From: an uncultured Roseburia sp.
GTDB lineage: Bacteria > Bacillota > Clostridia > Lachnospirales > Lachnospiraceae
Assembly: GCA_934292805.1 (NCBI GenBank)
Contig: CAKQXQ010000005.1
Coordinates: 18,602 to 82,601, forward strand
Direction: 5' to 3'
Length of the DNA: 64,000 nucleotides
Shown here: positions 35,423 to 45,318 of the stretch, in pieces
Numbering within the stretch: position 1 is the first letter of the stretch
Layout: each line of letters starts with the position of its first letter
Notes under the pieces: model-generated
The model's database searches: none
The model's input: only the letters and a program-made list of their open reading frames with translations
Told to the model about the DNA's origin: nothing
Made by a program: the position numbers and the translations under genes

Positions 35423-36574
35423 CTACTCTGCTGTTTTCGTACCAGGTTTGCAGATAAAGTTGGTACGGTAAATTTCACTTGTCAGATTTGTTTTGTCATT
35501 GACAACAAGAACCGAAAGAATATTATTTCCTTCAGGAACTTCAATCGGATCGGTATAGCGTTCAGAAGCTGTCGTCGGATCGGTGCCATCCCATGTGTAA
35601 TAAATACTGCAGCCTTCATCAGCAGTGATTATAACAAAAGTAAGTTCATCCACGGTTCCACCATCCGGAGTGATTTCCGGATAATTTGGTGGCAAAGCAA
35701 CTGTCTTATATTTTGCAGTAACAACATCACTGAAAAGTCCCTTTTCATTTTTACAGGCAGCTTTTATTGTATAGGTCTTAAGATCGGAAAGTTCTATTCC
35801 GTCTTTTTCATATAATGTTCCCGCAGCTGTTGGATCTGAACCGTCAAGTGTATAATAAATCTCACATTCTTCTATGGAAAAAATCGTGACATTTGTATAC
35901 ACATCACACGTTCCTGCATCCGGATAAAACACTGGTTCTGCGACAATATAACCGGAAAAAAGTTCCAGAATATCCGTATCTGTGATGTCAGAAGCTAATT
36001 CCTGTATCTTATCATATTCCTCTTTGGACTCATAAATACGGATCAATCCCTGGTATGCATCTTTGTTATCGTCATCCAGTGTTAAGATCTCCATATATAA
36101 AATCATAGCGGAATCATATTCCTTTTGTTTCATATAGATATCAGCAAGTGAGACCCTTGCATTAATATCAGAAGGAAGTAATACAAGTGCGTTTTTATAA
36201 TAAGATATTGCCTTTTCATAATGATTACCGGAAAGCTCTTTTTCTGCCATTTCCATCTGATAATCATAAGAATTATTGTTTTTATGTCTGACGTAAAGGA
36301 GTGATCCTGTTGTGATAACGAGAATCACTGCAGCAAAGCAGATCAGAATCACCCATGGAGTCTGTTTATTTTGTTTCTTAGAATTCTTCTGTGGTTTGTT
36401 ATCATTGTTATGACTTGAATCCGAGGTGCTTTTACTTGCTTCGTCTGTTAAGATCGCCTTCAGATAGTCTTCCTCCAATACAGAATATTCGTTTACCATT
36501 TGTGCTTCATGGCCACATACAGAACAGTATAAACAGCCTTCCTTCAGTTCAGCTCCACATTTTGCACATTTCAT
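35423..36574 (-). CDS. zinc-ribbon/TPR protein with two chitobiase C-terminal-like domains
   Basis: 383 aa. N-terminal zinc ribbon (CAKC near 3-6 and CSVCG near 17-21), acidic/Lys-Asn linker, one transmembrane helix (about 73-93), then TPR-like helices (about 105-205: NHYEKAISYYKNALVLLPSD and KQEYDSAMILYMEILTLD), then two tandem beta-sandwich repeats with the CHB_HEX_C signature (EIYYTLDGSDPTAAGTLYE near 238 and SIYYTWDGTDPTTASERYTD near 321). The zinc ribbon is cytoplasmic and the repeats outside. No enzyme domain. It follows folD by 21 nt. Confidence 0.8.
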   Translation of the reverse strand: MKCAKCGAELKEGCLYCSVCGHEAQMVNEYSVLEEDYLKAILTDEASKSTSDSSHNNDNKPQKNSKKQNKQTPWVILICFAAVILVITTGSLLYVRHKNNNSYDYQMEMAEKELSGNHYEKAISYYKNALVLLPSDINARVSLADIYMKQKEYDSAMILYMEILTLDDDNKDAYQGLIRIYESKEEYDKIQELASDITDTDILELFSGYIVAEPVFYPDAGTCDVYTNVTIFSIEECEIYYTLDGSDPTAAGTLYEKDGIELSDLKTYTIKAACKNEKGLFSDVVTAKYKTVALPPNYPEITPDGGTVDELTFVIITADEGCSIYYTWDGTDPTTASERYTDPIEVPEGNNILSVLVVNDKTNLTSEIYRTNFICKPGTKTAE

Positions 36575-36595
36575 ATGAAACCCTTTCTAATCTTT

Positions 36596-37438
36596 TTACT
36601 TATTATTGAAACTTTCCAGGCAGTTATGCATCAGCATGGCAATGGTCATCGGTCCTACTCCACCCGGAACAGGTGTGATCGCAGATGCTTTTGGCGCAAC
36701 TTCATCGTATTTTACATCACCACAAAGTTTGTTGTTTTCATCACGATGAATTCCGACATCAATGACTACTGCTCCGTCTTTTACATAATCAGCAGTAATA
36801 AACTGTGGTTTTCCAATTGCAACGATCAGAATGTCTGCATTTTGGCAGATTTCTTTGAGATTATGGGTTTTGGAATGAGCAACCGTTACAGTTGCATTCT
36901 CGCGAAGCATTAAAAGAGCCATTGGTTTTCCGACAATATTGCTCCTTCCAATTACAACACAATGTTTTCCGGCAATCTCGATTCCGGAACGTTTCAAAAG
37001 CTGGATGATACCGGCTGGGGTACAGGAAACAAATCCCCTCTCTCCGATCACTAATTTTCCGACATTCTGTGGATGGAATCCATCTACGTCTTTATCAGGA
37101 GAAATTGTCTGTATGATCTTATCTGCATTGATGTGTTCAGGAACTGGAAGCTGAACCAAAATACCATTTACAGTTGGATCTTCATTAAGCTTTTGAACCA
37201 GTCCAACCAACTCTTCTTCGGAAGTCTCTTCTGGAAGTTCATAGGATAATGACTGGATACCGATATATTCGCATGCCAGCTTTTTATTGCGTACATAGAC
37301 AGAAGATGCCGGATCGTTTCCTACCTGTATAACGGCAAGGGACACATTCGTCCCCTGCTCTTTTAATTTTGCAACCTGTTCTCTTAATTCATCTTTAATT
37401 TCCTGAGATATTTTTTTTCCGTCAATTATTTGGGTCAT
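36596..37438 (-). CDS. folD: bifunctional methylenetetrahydrofolate dehydrogenase/cyclohydrolase
   Basis: 280 aa. Interconverts 5,10-methylene-THF, methenyl-THF and 10-formyl-THF. Seen: VGNDPASSVYVRNK near 42-55 (catalytic Tyr/Lys region; YV-NK), VQLPVPEHI near 94, DKDVDGFHPQNVGKL near 115, GRSNIVGKPMALLM near 163 and TPVPGGVGPMTIAML near 257. It follows fhs by 48 nt, so the two steps from formate to methylene-THF are cotranscribed. Confidence 0.97.
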   Translation of the reverse strand: MTQIIDGKKISQEIKDELREQVAKLKEQGTNVSLAVIQVGNDPASSVYVRNKKLACEYIGIQSLSYELPEETSEEELVGLVQKLNEDPTVNGILVQLPVPEHINADKIIQTISPDKDVDGFHPQNVGKLVIGERGFVSCTPAGIIQLLKRSGIEIAGKHCVVIGRSNIVGKPMALLMLRENATVTVAHSKTHNLKEICQNADILIVAIGKPQFITADYVKDGAVVIDVGIHRDENNKLCGDVKYDEVAPKASAITPVPGGVGPMTIAMLMHNCLESFNNK

Positions 37439-37486
37439 TTCAAATTCTGTGTAACGTTAAAGCTACATTCCTTTCCAAAACATATT

Positions 37487-39157
37487 TTAAAATAGTCCGG
37501 TGATCACACCGTCATCATTTACATCAATGCCGTATGCAGCAGGATTTTTTGAAAGACCTGGCATTGTCATGATCGCACCTGTAACAGCAACGACAAAGCC
37601 TGCACCTGCAGATACATAAACTTCTCTTACATTGATGGTAAAGCCCTCCGGACGACCGAGTTTTGTCTGGTCATCAGAAAGAGAATATTGGGTTTTTGCC
37701 ATACATACCGGGAAATTAGAAAGTCCCATATCAGTAATTCTCTTTAATTCTTTCTTTGCAGCCGGTGAATAAGTAACACCATCTGCACCATAGATCTCTC
37801 TTGCTATTGTTTCAATCTTCTCTTCAAGAGAAAGCTCATTCTCATAGAGTACTTTAAAGTGGCTGTCTTTGTGCTCTAAAGTATCAAGGACTTTATTTGC
37901 AAGGGCAATTCCACCTTCTCCGCCTTTCTCCCATACTTCTGAAAGAGCAAATTCACAGTCTCTGTCATGGCAGAACTGTTCTACAAAATCTGTTTCTGCT
38001 TTGGTATCTGTAATGAAAGAATTCAGTGTAACGACAACAGGTACACCATACTTCTGAAGATTTTCGATGTGCTTCTCCAGATTTACGATACCCTTTTTCA
38101 ATGCATCCAGATTTTCTGTACCAAGATCAGCCTTTGCAACTCCACCATTATATTTCAAAGCACGGATTGTTGCAACTAAAACAACTGCATCCGGTTTTAA
38201 TCCTGCTTTACGACACTTGATGTCAAAGAACTTTTCTGCACCGAGATCTGCACCAAAACCTGCTTCTGTGATCACATAATCAGCGAGTTTTAATGCGGTT
38301 TTGGTTGCACGCACACTGTTACATCCATGTGCAATATTAGCAAATGGTCCACCATGTACGATGGCCGGTGTATGCTCCAGTGTCTGGATAAGATTTGGCT
38401 TTAAAGCATCCTTTAAGAGTGCAGCCATGGAACCTGTAGCATGGATATCATCAGCTGTAACCGGTTTGCCATCAAATGTATAGGCAACGATAATGCGGCC
38501 AAGTCTTCTCTTTAAATCATGCATGTCATTAGCAAGACAGAGAATCGCCATGATTTCTGATGCTACTGTGATAACAAAATGATCTTCTCTGACCATTCCG
38601 TCCATTTTGCTGCCAAGTCCGACAACAACGTTACGGAGTACACGGTCATTCATATCAATACAGCGTTTCCATACGATCTGTCTTGGGTCGATACCTAATT
38701 CATTTCCCTGCTGGATATGATTGTCAAGCAGTGCAGCCAGAAGGTTATTGGCAGATGTGATCGCATGAAAATCACCAGTAAAGTGAAGGTTTAAATCTTC
38801 CATAGGAACAACCTGTGCGTATCCACCGCCGGCAGCACCTCCTTTGATTCCAAAACATGGTCCAAGTGAAGGCTCTCTTAATGCGATGACTGCTTTTTTG
38901 CCAAGTTTGCCAAATGCCTGTCCAAGACCTACGCTGGTTGTTGTTTTACCTTCTCCTGCAGGAGTTGGATTGATTGCTGTAACTAAGATCAGTTTTCCAT
39001 CCGGATTATCTTTTATACGGTTCATCAGCTCATCGGAAAGTTTTGCTTTGTATTTTCCGTATAATTCCAGATCATCTTCTTCAATCCCAAGCTGTAATGC
39101 TACTTCCTTGATTGGAAGCATAGTTGCTTCCTGTGCGATTTGAATATCACTTTTCAT
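37487..39157 (-). CDS. fhs: formate-tetrahydrofolate ligase
   Basis: 556 aa from the ATG at 39155-39157 (GGAG seven bases upstream); the ten codons added by a longer frame are not needed. ATP-dependent synthesis of 10-formyl-THF. P-loop-like TPAGEGKTTTSVGLGQA near 65-81, ALREPSLGPCFGIKGGAAGGGYAQV near 90-115 and FTGDFHAITSANNLLAALLDNH near 124-145 are complete. Used in purine synthesis and one-carbon metabolism, and in acetogens as part of the methyl branch of the Wood-Ljungdahl pathway; no other acetogenesis genes are visible here. Confidence 0.97.
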   Translation of the reverse strand: MKSDIQIAQEATMLPIKEVALQLGIEEDDLELYGKYKAKLSDELMNRIKDNPDGKLILVTAINPTPAGEGKTTTSVGLGQAFGKLGKKAVIALREPSLGPCFGIKGGAAGGGYAQVVPMEDLNLHFTGDFHAITSANNLLAALLDNHIQQGNELGIDPRQIVWKRCIDMNDRVLRNVVVGLGSKMDGMVREDHFVITVASEIMAILCLANDMHDLKRRLGRIIVAYTFDGKPVTADDIHATGSMAALLKDALKPNLIQTLEHTPAIVHGGPFANIAHGCNSVRATKTALKLADYVITEAGFGADLGAEKFFDIKCRKAGLKPDAVVLVATIRALKYNGGVAKADLGTENLDALKKGIVNLEKHIENLQKYGVPVVVTLNSFITDTKAETDFVEQFCHDRDCEFALSEVWEKGGEGGIALANKVLDTLEHKDSHFKVLYENELSLEEKIETIAREIYGADGVTYSPAAKKELKRITDMGLSNFPVCMAKTQYSLSDDQTKLGRPEGFTINVREVYVSAGAGFVVAVTGAIMTMPGLSKNPAAYGIDVNDDGVITGLF

Positions 39158-39206
39158 CCTTTGACTCCATTCCTGCGTTTCACGCATAAAGTATTTATAA
39201 GTAATT

Positions 39207-39235
39207 ATTATAGACTATCTTTTATTAATAAGCAA
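39207..39235 (-). promoter_or_regulatory. promoter for the fhs-folD operon
   Basis: Minus strand TTGCTT (39230-39235), 17-bp spacer, TATAAT (39207-39212), giving a leader of about 40 nt before the ATG at 39157; too short for a folate riboswitch. Confidence 0.75.
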
Positions 39236-39243
39236 ATAAATAA

Positions 39244-41865
39244 TTAAAGATATTCTTCTTCATACTGTTCAAACTGTTCTTTGGACATGAGTACTTTCCG
39301 TGGTTTTGTTCCCTCTTCCGGTCCTACGATACCGGCTTCTTCCAGCTGATCCATAATACGTGCAGCACGGTTAAAGCCAACCTTGAAATACCTTTGCAGC
39401 ATACCGATCGACCCTTTTTCCTTATCTATTAAAAGTCTGGCAGCATCAGCAAAATGTGGATCTCTTCCATCATCCTGCGGACCGGAATCAATGGAGATGG
39501 TTGTATTACCGGAAGATTCGAGGCTGCTCATCCTCTCCTGAACTTCCGGACTGTAAGCTCCCTGACCATTTTCATTTTTAATATAGTCTACGACATCCTG
39601 TACCTCCTTATCGGATACAAAAGCCCCCTGTACACGAAGTGGTTTTGGAACACCCTGTGGATTAAAGAGCATATCACCTTTTCCAAGCAGCTTCTCAGCA
39701 CCGGTAACATCAAGGATCGTTCGGGAGTCAATACCGGATGTAACTGCAAAAGCAATACGGCTTGGCATATTAGCCTTGATCAATCCGGTGATGACGTTTA
39801 CAGACGGACGCTGTGTTGCAATGATCAGATGGATCCCACAGGCACGGGCAAGCTGAGCCAGACGACAGATGGATTCTTCCACATCGCCGGGAGCTACCAT
39901 CATAAGATCTGCAAGCTCATCAACGATGATTACGATCTGAGGAAGTTTTTCCGGTTTTTCACTTCCCTCTATGTCAGGAAGTGTATCAATTTTGGCATTA
40001 TACCCTTTCAGATCCCTTACATTAGCCTCGGCAAATTTCTGATAACGCTCCGTCATTTCTGCAACAGCCCAGTGAAGTGCTCCGGCAGCCTTCTTTGGAT
40101 CAGTGACAACTGGGATCAAAAGGTGCGGAATCCCATTATAAATGCTTAATTCCACGACTTTCGGATCGACCATGATGAGTTTGACATCTTTTGGATCTGC
40201 CTTGTACAGAATACTCATGATAATTGTATTGATGCAGACGGATTTACCGGATCCGGTGGCACCAGCGATCAGAAGATGCGGCATTTTGGCAATATCTGCG
40301 ACGGTAACTTTTCCACCAATATCTTTTCCAACACAGAATGAGATATTAGACGGATGATCTTTGAATTCCGGGGAATCTACAAGTTCACGGAAAGAAACGG
40401 TAAGATTTTCTTTGTTCGGAACTTCTATACCGACTGCAGCCTTTCCGGGGATCGGAGCTTCGATTCTGATATCCGCTGCAGCGAGATTCAGCTTGATGTC
40501 GTCTGCGAGATTTACAATCTTGCTGACTTTTACTCCCATCTCAGGTTGGATTTCGTATCTGGTAACTGCAGGTCCACAGCTGATATTTGTGATCGTAACG
40601 TTCACACCAAAATTCTTCAGCGTCTGTTGAAGCTTCTGTGCGGTTTCCTGGAGATGTTGTCTGGAATCCCCCTGTCTGTTATCCGGTTTTTTCAAAAGAT
40701 CAACCGGTGGAAATACATATTGTTTTTTTGCAGGCAGATCAAGAGCCATCTCTTCCTCGATAGAAGAAATATCTTCCTGAATCTCTTCTTCAGAAGGTTT
40801 GGAATGGCGCTTTTTGCTTTGCGGCTCTGTCTTCTGGAATTCTTCACGGACAAGAGCTGTATCAATTGCAGCATCTTTTACGGATTCTTCCTGTACATCT
40901 TCCGTAGAAGCCAATACAGGTTCTACCACCCTCACTGTTTCTTCCTGTGCATAAACCGTTTCATCAGGAAGCTGCTCTAAGGCTTTTAAAGCTTCATCTG
41001 AAAATGCAGATGGCGGAGCATAGACGGTTTCTTCCTGTTCAGGTGGATTTATCGGACTGTAAATAGCATCCGTTGAATTCTCGTTATTATAAACAGGATC
41101 CGGAACCAGTTCATTTATTTCATCGGATACCTGACCGACAGCTGCCTCCTTCGCAGGTACAACCTTTGTATCGATTGCAACACCTTCAACCTTACGATCC
41201 ATTCTGCGCAGCTGACGCTCTTCTCTTTTTTGTTCGGCATATTCCCGATAGCGTTCGTTATTTTCTTTCGCGGTTTCATAGACTTTCCTGCCGCCTTTTT
41301 GCATTCCACGGAATGCAGAACGTTCGGTGATCAGTATCAGACAGATGATCATAGCAATGATGGTGATCACATAAGAGCCTGCCAGACCAAAATTCGGGCA
41401 AAACAATGATGCAAGCAGCCCACCCAGAAATCCGCCTCCGATTTTATACAATGCACAGTATTGGTAGGCGTCAATGGCACCGGCAGTTTCAGAACCGGTC
41501 CTTACAAGTTCTATGAACATGCATAAAAAAAGCGTAAAAAAACATCCGGCGATCAGTTTTACGGTTGCTATCCGGTTGCCGATATTAGAAACAGCAAAAA
41601 AGGTTGAGATAACAAGAAGAACCGGAAAAATATAAGCGATCAGTCCGAAAACTCCGAAGAAAAAACTGCTGACAGAGTTTCCTACCGCGCCTCCAATGCC
41701 AAAATTACTGATAAATAATAAAATAGATACTGCTAATATGATCCACAGAACAATCTCAGCAGTAAAATTCTCATGTTGTGTCTGTTGTGTATTTTTACGT
41801 CTCGAATTCGTTTTTCCGGCAGATGGTTTTCTGCCGGAGGAACTCTTTCTTTTCCCCGTTGCCAA
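39244..41865 (-). CDS. ftsK: FtsK/SpoIIIE DNA translocase
   Basis: 873 aa. Four or five N-terminal transmembrane helices (about 35-190), an acidic Glu/Gln/Pro-rich linker (about 210-385) and a C-terminal RecA-like motor with Walker A GATGSGKSV near 535 and Walker B VIIVDELADLMM near 645, ending in a gamma winged-helix domain (LLIDKEKGSIGMLQRYFKVGFNRAARIMDQLEEAGIV). It pumps DNA through the division or sporulation septum. In this chromosome context (tepA upstream), it corresponds to Bacillus SpoIIIE. It lies 18 nt after uppP. Confidence 0.95.
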   Translation of the reverse strand: MATGKRKSSSGRKPSAGKTNSRRKNTQQTQHENFTAEIVLWIILAVSILLFISNFGIGGAVGNSVSSFFFGVFGLIAYIFPVLLVISTFFAVSNIGNRIATVKLIAGCFFTLFLCMFIELVRTGSETAGAIDAYQYCALYKIGGGFLGGLLASLFCPNFGLAGSYVITIIAMIICLILITERSAFRGMQKGGRKVYETAKENNERYREYAEQKREERQLRRMDRKVEGVAIDTKVVPAKEAAVGQVSDEINELVPDPVYNNENSTDAIYSPINPPEQEETVYAPPSAFSDEALKALEQLPDETVYAQEETVRVVEPVLASTEDVQEESVKDAAIDTALVREEFQKTEPQSKKRHSKPSEEEIQEDISSIEEEMALDLPAKKQYVFPPVDLLKKPDNRQGDSRQHLQETAQKLQQTLKNFGVNVTITNISCGPAVTRYEIQPEMGVKVSKIVNLADDIKLNLAAADIRIEAPIPGKAAVGIEVPNKENLTVSFRELVDSPEFKDHPSNISFCVGKDIGGKVTVADIAKMPHLLIAGATGSGKSVCINTIIMSILYKADPKDVKLIMVDPKVVELSIYNGIPHLLIPVVTDPKKAAGALHWAVAEMTERYQKFAEANVRDLKGYNAKIDTLPDIEGSEKPEKLPQIVIIVDELADLMMVAPGDVEESICRLAQLARACGIHLIIATQRPSVNVITGLIKANMPSRIAFAVTSGIDSRTILDVTGAEKLLGKGDMLFNPQGVPKPLRVQGAFVSDKEVQDVVDYIKNENGQGAYSPEVQERMSSLESSGNTTISIDSGPQDDGRDPHFADAARLLIDKEKGSIGMLQRYFKVGFNRAARIMDQLEEAGIVGPEEGTKPRKVLMSKEQFEQYEEEYL

Positions 41866-41883
41866 GTGATTACCTCCAAAAAC

Positions 41884-42795
41884 TTATAATGTATAGAAAA
41901 ATCCGCCGATTGAAATAATTCCGACAATCAGACAGTAAATTGCAAAAATCCGGAATTTCTTCTTACGCACGATCACAAGCATTGTTTTAATACAGATATA
42001 GCCGATCAGTGCTGCAATGATCATACCGATAATATAAGAAAAAATCTCTGCTCCACTTAAAGAGACTGCTGTAAAATCCTTCAGTTCAAGAACCATCGCA
42101 CCAAGAACTGCAGGTATGGACATGATAAAAGAATATTTTACCGCAAATTTACGGTTAAATCCGCTGAGCAGACACGCAGTGATCGTTGTCCCGCTTCGGG
42201 ATAAGCCCGGTAATGTCGCTACTCCCTGTGCAATACCGATGAAGAATGCATTTGAATATGTAATGTCCTTCGGAAGCTTATCGCCTCCTCTGACATGGTC
42301 AGCAATAAAAAGAAGGATTGCTGTCACGATGAGACAGATCCCAGGTACGATCAGTATCTCAGAGGCCATTTCAACAACATCTTTCCCGATGTAACCGATA
42401 ATTCCGGTTGGAATGGTTGATACGATCACAAGCATGACAAACTTCCGGTAGCCACTGTTTACAATTCGGCGATATGGGCTGTAGTCAATCTCATGGTCTG
42501 ATTTACGACCATATCTGCACTTTAGAAAAACATTGCGGAAGAATGCAGCTACATTTAAAAATGCATCACGGATAATGCACAGGCCTTCTATGATCATTCT
42601 TAAAATATCTCTGTAATATACGACACAGATCGCAATAAGTGTACCCACATGTAAAAGTACATCGAACAGCATACCGGTATCTGTCTCGACATGAAAAAGT
42701 ATCTTGAATAATGCCAGATGTCCGGAACTGCTTACAGGAAGAAATTCTGTCAGTCCCTGTATAATGCCCATAAAGATTGCCTGTAGTAAATTCAT
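41884..42795 (-). CDS. uppP: undecaprenyl-diphosphatase
   Basis: 303 aa polytopic membrane enzyme that recycles undecaprenyl pyrophosphate, giving some bacitracin tolerance. Catalytic motifs: GLTEFLPVSSSGHLALF near 14-30 (with E17 and the SSSGH segment) and LPGLSRSGTTITACLLSG near 193-210 (R/S motif). About eight helices. It has a hydrophilic loop of about 30 residues near 85-115 that is longer than in Bacillus. It starts 75 nt after tepA. Confidence 0.95.
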   Translation of the reverse strand: MNLLQAIFMGIIQGLTEFLPVSSSGHLALFKILFHVETDTGMLFDVLLHVGTLIAICVVYYRDILRMIIEGLCIIRDAFLNVAAFFRNVFLKCRYGRKSDHEIDYSPYRRIVNSGYRKFVMLVIVSTIPTGIIGYIGKDVVEMASEILIVPGICLIVTAILLFIADHVRGGDKLPKDITYSNAFFIGIAQGVATLPGLSRSGTTITACLLSGFNRKFAVKYSFIMSIPAVLGAMVLELKDFTAVSLSGAEIFSYIIGMIIAALIGYICIKTMLVIVRKKKFRIFAIYCLIVGIISIGGFFYTL

Positions 42796-42870
42796 AGCTT
42801 CTCCTCCGTATATCTTATCCGGCCTCCAGCCGGCTTTATCTGAAATCCATACATAATTAGTATACCATAT

Positions 42871-43566
42871 TTAAAATTGATTGTCATTAAAAGCTTTTCT
42901 GGCAGGATGAGTGTTCTGCTGTATGAGTTCGTGGAGTTTTACGAATGCATCATGTATGCCGCCGACTTCGTTGATCAGTCCTTCTTCTATTGCCTGTTTT
43001 CCGACAAGAATTGTCCCGAGATCTTTTGTGAGCATTTCTTTTTTCATCATCAGCTCTTCCAGCCGTTCTTTTTTCGCATCGGAATGAGATGCTATAAAAT
43101 CAAGGATCCGGTTCTGCATTTGCAGGAAGTAGTCATAGGTAGGCTTTGCACCGATTACAGTTCCGTTCATCCGGACAGGATGGATGACCATAGTTCCGGA
43201 TGGGACAATGAAAGAATATTTGGCAGATACAGCAAGCGGTACTCCGATGGAATGACTTCCGCCAAGGACAAGTGAAACAGTAGGTTTGCTGATAGAAGCT
43301 ACCATTTCAGCAATCGCAAGACCGCTTTCAACGTCTCCGCCTACGGTGTTTAAAAGAAGCAGCAGTCCATCCGTTCTTTCGTCCTCTTCTATTTCAGCGA
43401 GCTTTGGAAGCACATGCTCGTATTTGGTTGTTTTAGTTGAAGACGGAAGACATTCGTGTCCCTCAATCTCTCCGATTACAGTCAGCAGTGAAATCCGGTC
43501 GTTGTGGCACTCTATCTGGAGTTCTCCGAATTCTTTGATCTTTTCGTCTTTTTCATTTTCAGTCAT
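42871..43566 (-). CDS. tepA: ClpP-like serine protease, TepA family
   Basis: 231 aa from the ATG at 43564-43566; the frame is open further up but lacks a ribosome site. ClpP/crotonase fold with LLLLLNTVGGDVESGLAIAEMV (oxyanion region), catalytic Ser in GGSHSIGVPLAV near 100 and His in TMVIHPVRMNG near 122. The tepA-spoIIIE neighbourhood is conserved from Bacillus; TepA was linked to protein secretion there and to cleaving signal-peptide remnants or spore proteins elsewhere. No N-terminal signal peptide, so cytoplasmic. Confidence 0.88.
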   Translation of the reverse strand: MTENEKDEKIKEFGELQIECHNDRISLLTVIGEIEGHECLPSSTKTTKYEHVLPKLAEIEEDERTDGLLLLLNTVGGDVESGLAIAEMVASISKPTVSLVLGGSHSIGVPLAVSAKYSFIVPSGTMVIHPVRMNGTVIGAKPTYDYFLQMQNRILDFIASHSDAKKERLEELMMKKEMLTKDLGTILVGKQAIEEGLINEVGGIHDAFVKLHELIQQNTHPARKAFNDNQF

Positions 43567-43665
43567 AACATTTCCGTTCCTTTCAGATGGCACAATATGA
43601 AACAACATAAAAAGTATTTCCGAATCTGATATGGATTATACAGCATTAAAAATGTCAGAGGAAAA

Positions 43666-43692
43666 AAGAACAGGACAAAATGTCCTGTTCTT
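43666..43692 (-). terminator. terminator of glgA
   Basis: Perfect 12-bp stem (43666-43677 with 43681-43692), AAA loop, T6 following on the minus strand; 15 nt after the glgA stop. Confidence 0.92.
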
Positions 43693-43707
43693 GGATGCGT
43701 TCATTGC

Positions 43708-45165
43708 TTATTCGGTATATCCGAGAAGATAATTATACAAACCTTCGTAGCGTCCCTTGGATGACTTCCATGAATAATCATTCGCCATGCCGCGGTCAAC
43801 GATCTGATTCCACTGTTTCTTCTTGTCAAAGAAAATGTGTTTTGCGTAATTTACAACATTAAGCATTTCATCTGCGTTGTAATTTGCGAAGGAGAATCCA
43901 TCACCTGTATTCTCGTATTCATTGAATGGTTTTACAGTATCCCTTAATCCGCCTGTTTCACGGACAATCGGAACTGTTCCATAGCGGAAAGAAATCAGCT
44001 GTGTCAGTCCGCATGGCTCAAATCTTGAAGGCATCAGGAATGCATCTGCAGCAGCATAAAGCTTATGTGCCAGATCATCGGAATAGCAGATATTTGCTGA
44101 TACACGGTCACCATACTTCCATGCATAATGACGGAACATGTTCTCATACTGAGGATCCCCGGTACCGATAACAACAATCTGTGTAAATTCATCTACCAGC
44201 TGATCAAGTACATAATTGATCAGATCCAGGCCTTTCTGGTCCGTGAGCCTTGATATGAGACCGATCATAAACTTCTTCTTATCGACAGTCAGGTCAAGCT
44301 CTTCCTGTAATTTTACTTTGTTAAGGTACTTCTTCTTGCGGAATGTTTCTGCATTGTAATTGGTATAAATCTTCTGGTCAGTTGCCGGGTCATATGCAGT
44401 ATAATCAATTCCATTGACAATACCCTGCATATCAAAATGTCTCGCTGCAAGCAGGCCATCCAGCCCCTCACCGTAAAACTCTGTCTGGATCTCCTGTGCA
44501 TAAGATTCACTTACGGTTGTGATGTAATCTGCGTATACAAGACCACCCTTTAACATATTGGCATCTTTATGGAATTCAAGCTTGTCCGGTGCAAACAGAT
44601 CCGCTGAGAATCCGGTCAGCCCCTTCATGGTCTTGACATCCCAGACACCCTGGAACTTTAAGTTATGTATTGTGATCACACTCTTGATTCCCCAGTAGAA
44701 AGAATCTGCCTGGAATTCATTCTTAAGATATACAGGAACAAGACCCGTCTCCCAGTCATGGCAGTGAATCAGATCCGGTCTGAAATCAATCTGCTTTAAC
44801 ATAGATAAAACTGCTTTATCAAAGAAGCAGAACTTCTCGATGTCATAACGAATATCACCATACGGTGTACTGCAGTTAAAATATTCCTGATTATCGATAA
44901 AATAATAAGTAATGCCATCCAGAACATATTTTAAAATCCCCACATATTTGTTCTGGATATATGAACCTGCGTTCATATAGAAATGGGTAACGTACTCGAA
45001 ATTATTACGGAACTTTTCCGGAATACAGCTATAATTTGGGATTACAACACGAACATCCCATTCATCTTTGGAAAACTCTTTTGGAAGGGCTCCACATACA
45101 TCTGCAAGTCCGCCTGTTTTGATAAATGGCACACATTCAGATGCCGCAAAAAGAATCCTCTTCAT
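43708..45165 (-). CDS. glgA: glycogen synthase (ADP-glucose)
   Basis: 485 aa from the ATG at 45163-45165 (AGGAGG ten bases upstream); the longer frame has 13 codons without a ribosome site. GT5 family: KTGGLADVCGALPKEF near 16-31 (ADP-glucose loop), LIHCHDWETGLVPVYLK near 138, TIHNLKFQGVW near 164, and the C-terminal EPCGLTQLISFRYGTVPIVRETGGLRDTV near 380. It builds alpha-1,4-glucan for storage. It stands alone here, flanked by its own terminator and promoter; no glgB, glgC or glgP in the window. Confidence 0.96.
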   Translation of the reverse strand: MKRILFAASECVPFIKTGGLADVCGALPKEFSKDEWDVRVVIPNYSCIPEKFRNNFEYVTHFYMNAGSYIQNKYVGILKYVLDGITYYFIDNQEYFNCSTPYGDIRYDIEKFCFFDKAVLSMLKQIDFRPDLIHCHDWETGLVPVYLKNEFQADSFYWGIKSVITIHNLKFQGVWDVKTMKGLTGFSADLFAPDKLEFHKDANMLKGGLVYADYITTVSESYAQEIQTEFYGEGLDGLLAARHFDMQGIVNGIDYTAYDPATDQKIYTNYNAETFRKKKYLNKVKLQEELDLTVDKKKFMIGLISRLTDQKGLDLINYVLDQLVDEFTQIVVIGTGDPQYENMFRHYAWKYGDRVSANICYSDDLAHKLYAAADAFLMPSRFEPCGLTQLISFRYGTVPIVRETGGLRDTVKPFNEYENTGDGFSFANYNADEMLNVVNYAKHIFFDKKKQWNQIVDRGMANDYSWKSSKGRYEGLYNYLLGYTE

Positions 45166-45190
45166 AAAAAAATACCTCCTCAAAATACTT

Positions 45191-45218
45191 CTAATATCAA
45201 TCATATACCATTTTTCAA
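45191..45218 (-). promoter_or_regulatory. probable glgA promoter
   Basis: Minus strand TTGAAA (45213-45218), 16-bp spacer, TATTAG (45191-45196), about 25 nt before the ribosome site of glgA. Moderate match to sigma-A consensus. Confidence 0.4.
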
Positions 45219-45258
45219 AAGAATGCTACTATTTCCTTAAAAAGATTGAGCAAAGAAA

Positions 45259-45287
45259 AAAGAAGAGCCATATTGCTGCTCTTCTTT
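45259..45287 (-). terminator. terminator after yebC
   Basis: 10-bp stem (45259-45268 with 45278-45287), 9-nt loop, T-run on the minus strand, 31 nt after the yebC stop. Confidence 0.88.
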
Positions 45288-45318
45288 CGTAATTTGTGTG
45301 TTGTATCTGTCCTTTGGA

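Noticed and set aside
39158..39206. Tetrahydrofolate riboswitch before fhs
   Set aside because: Predicted leader is about 40 nt, too short and without the expected structure.
39454..40980. Long plus-strand ORFs (231 and 208 codons) antisense to ftsK
   Set aside because: They lie wholly inside ftsK on the other strand, lack ribosome sites and have Cys/Phe-rich nonsense composition; shadows of the real gene.
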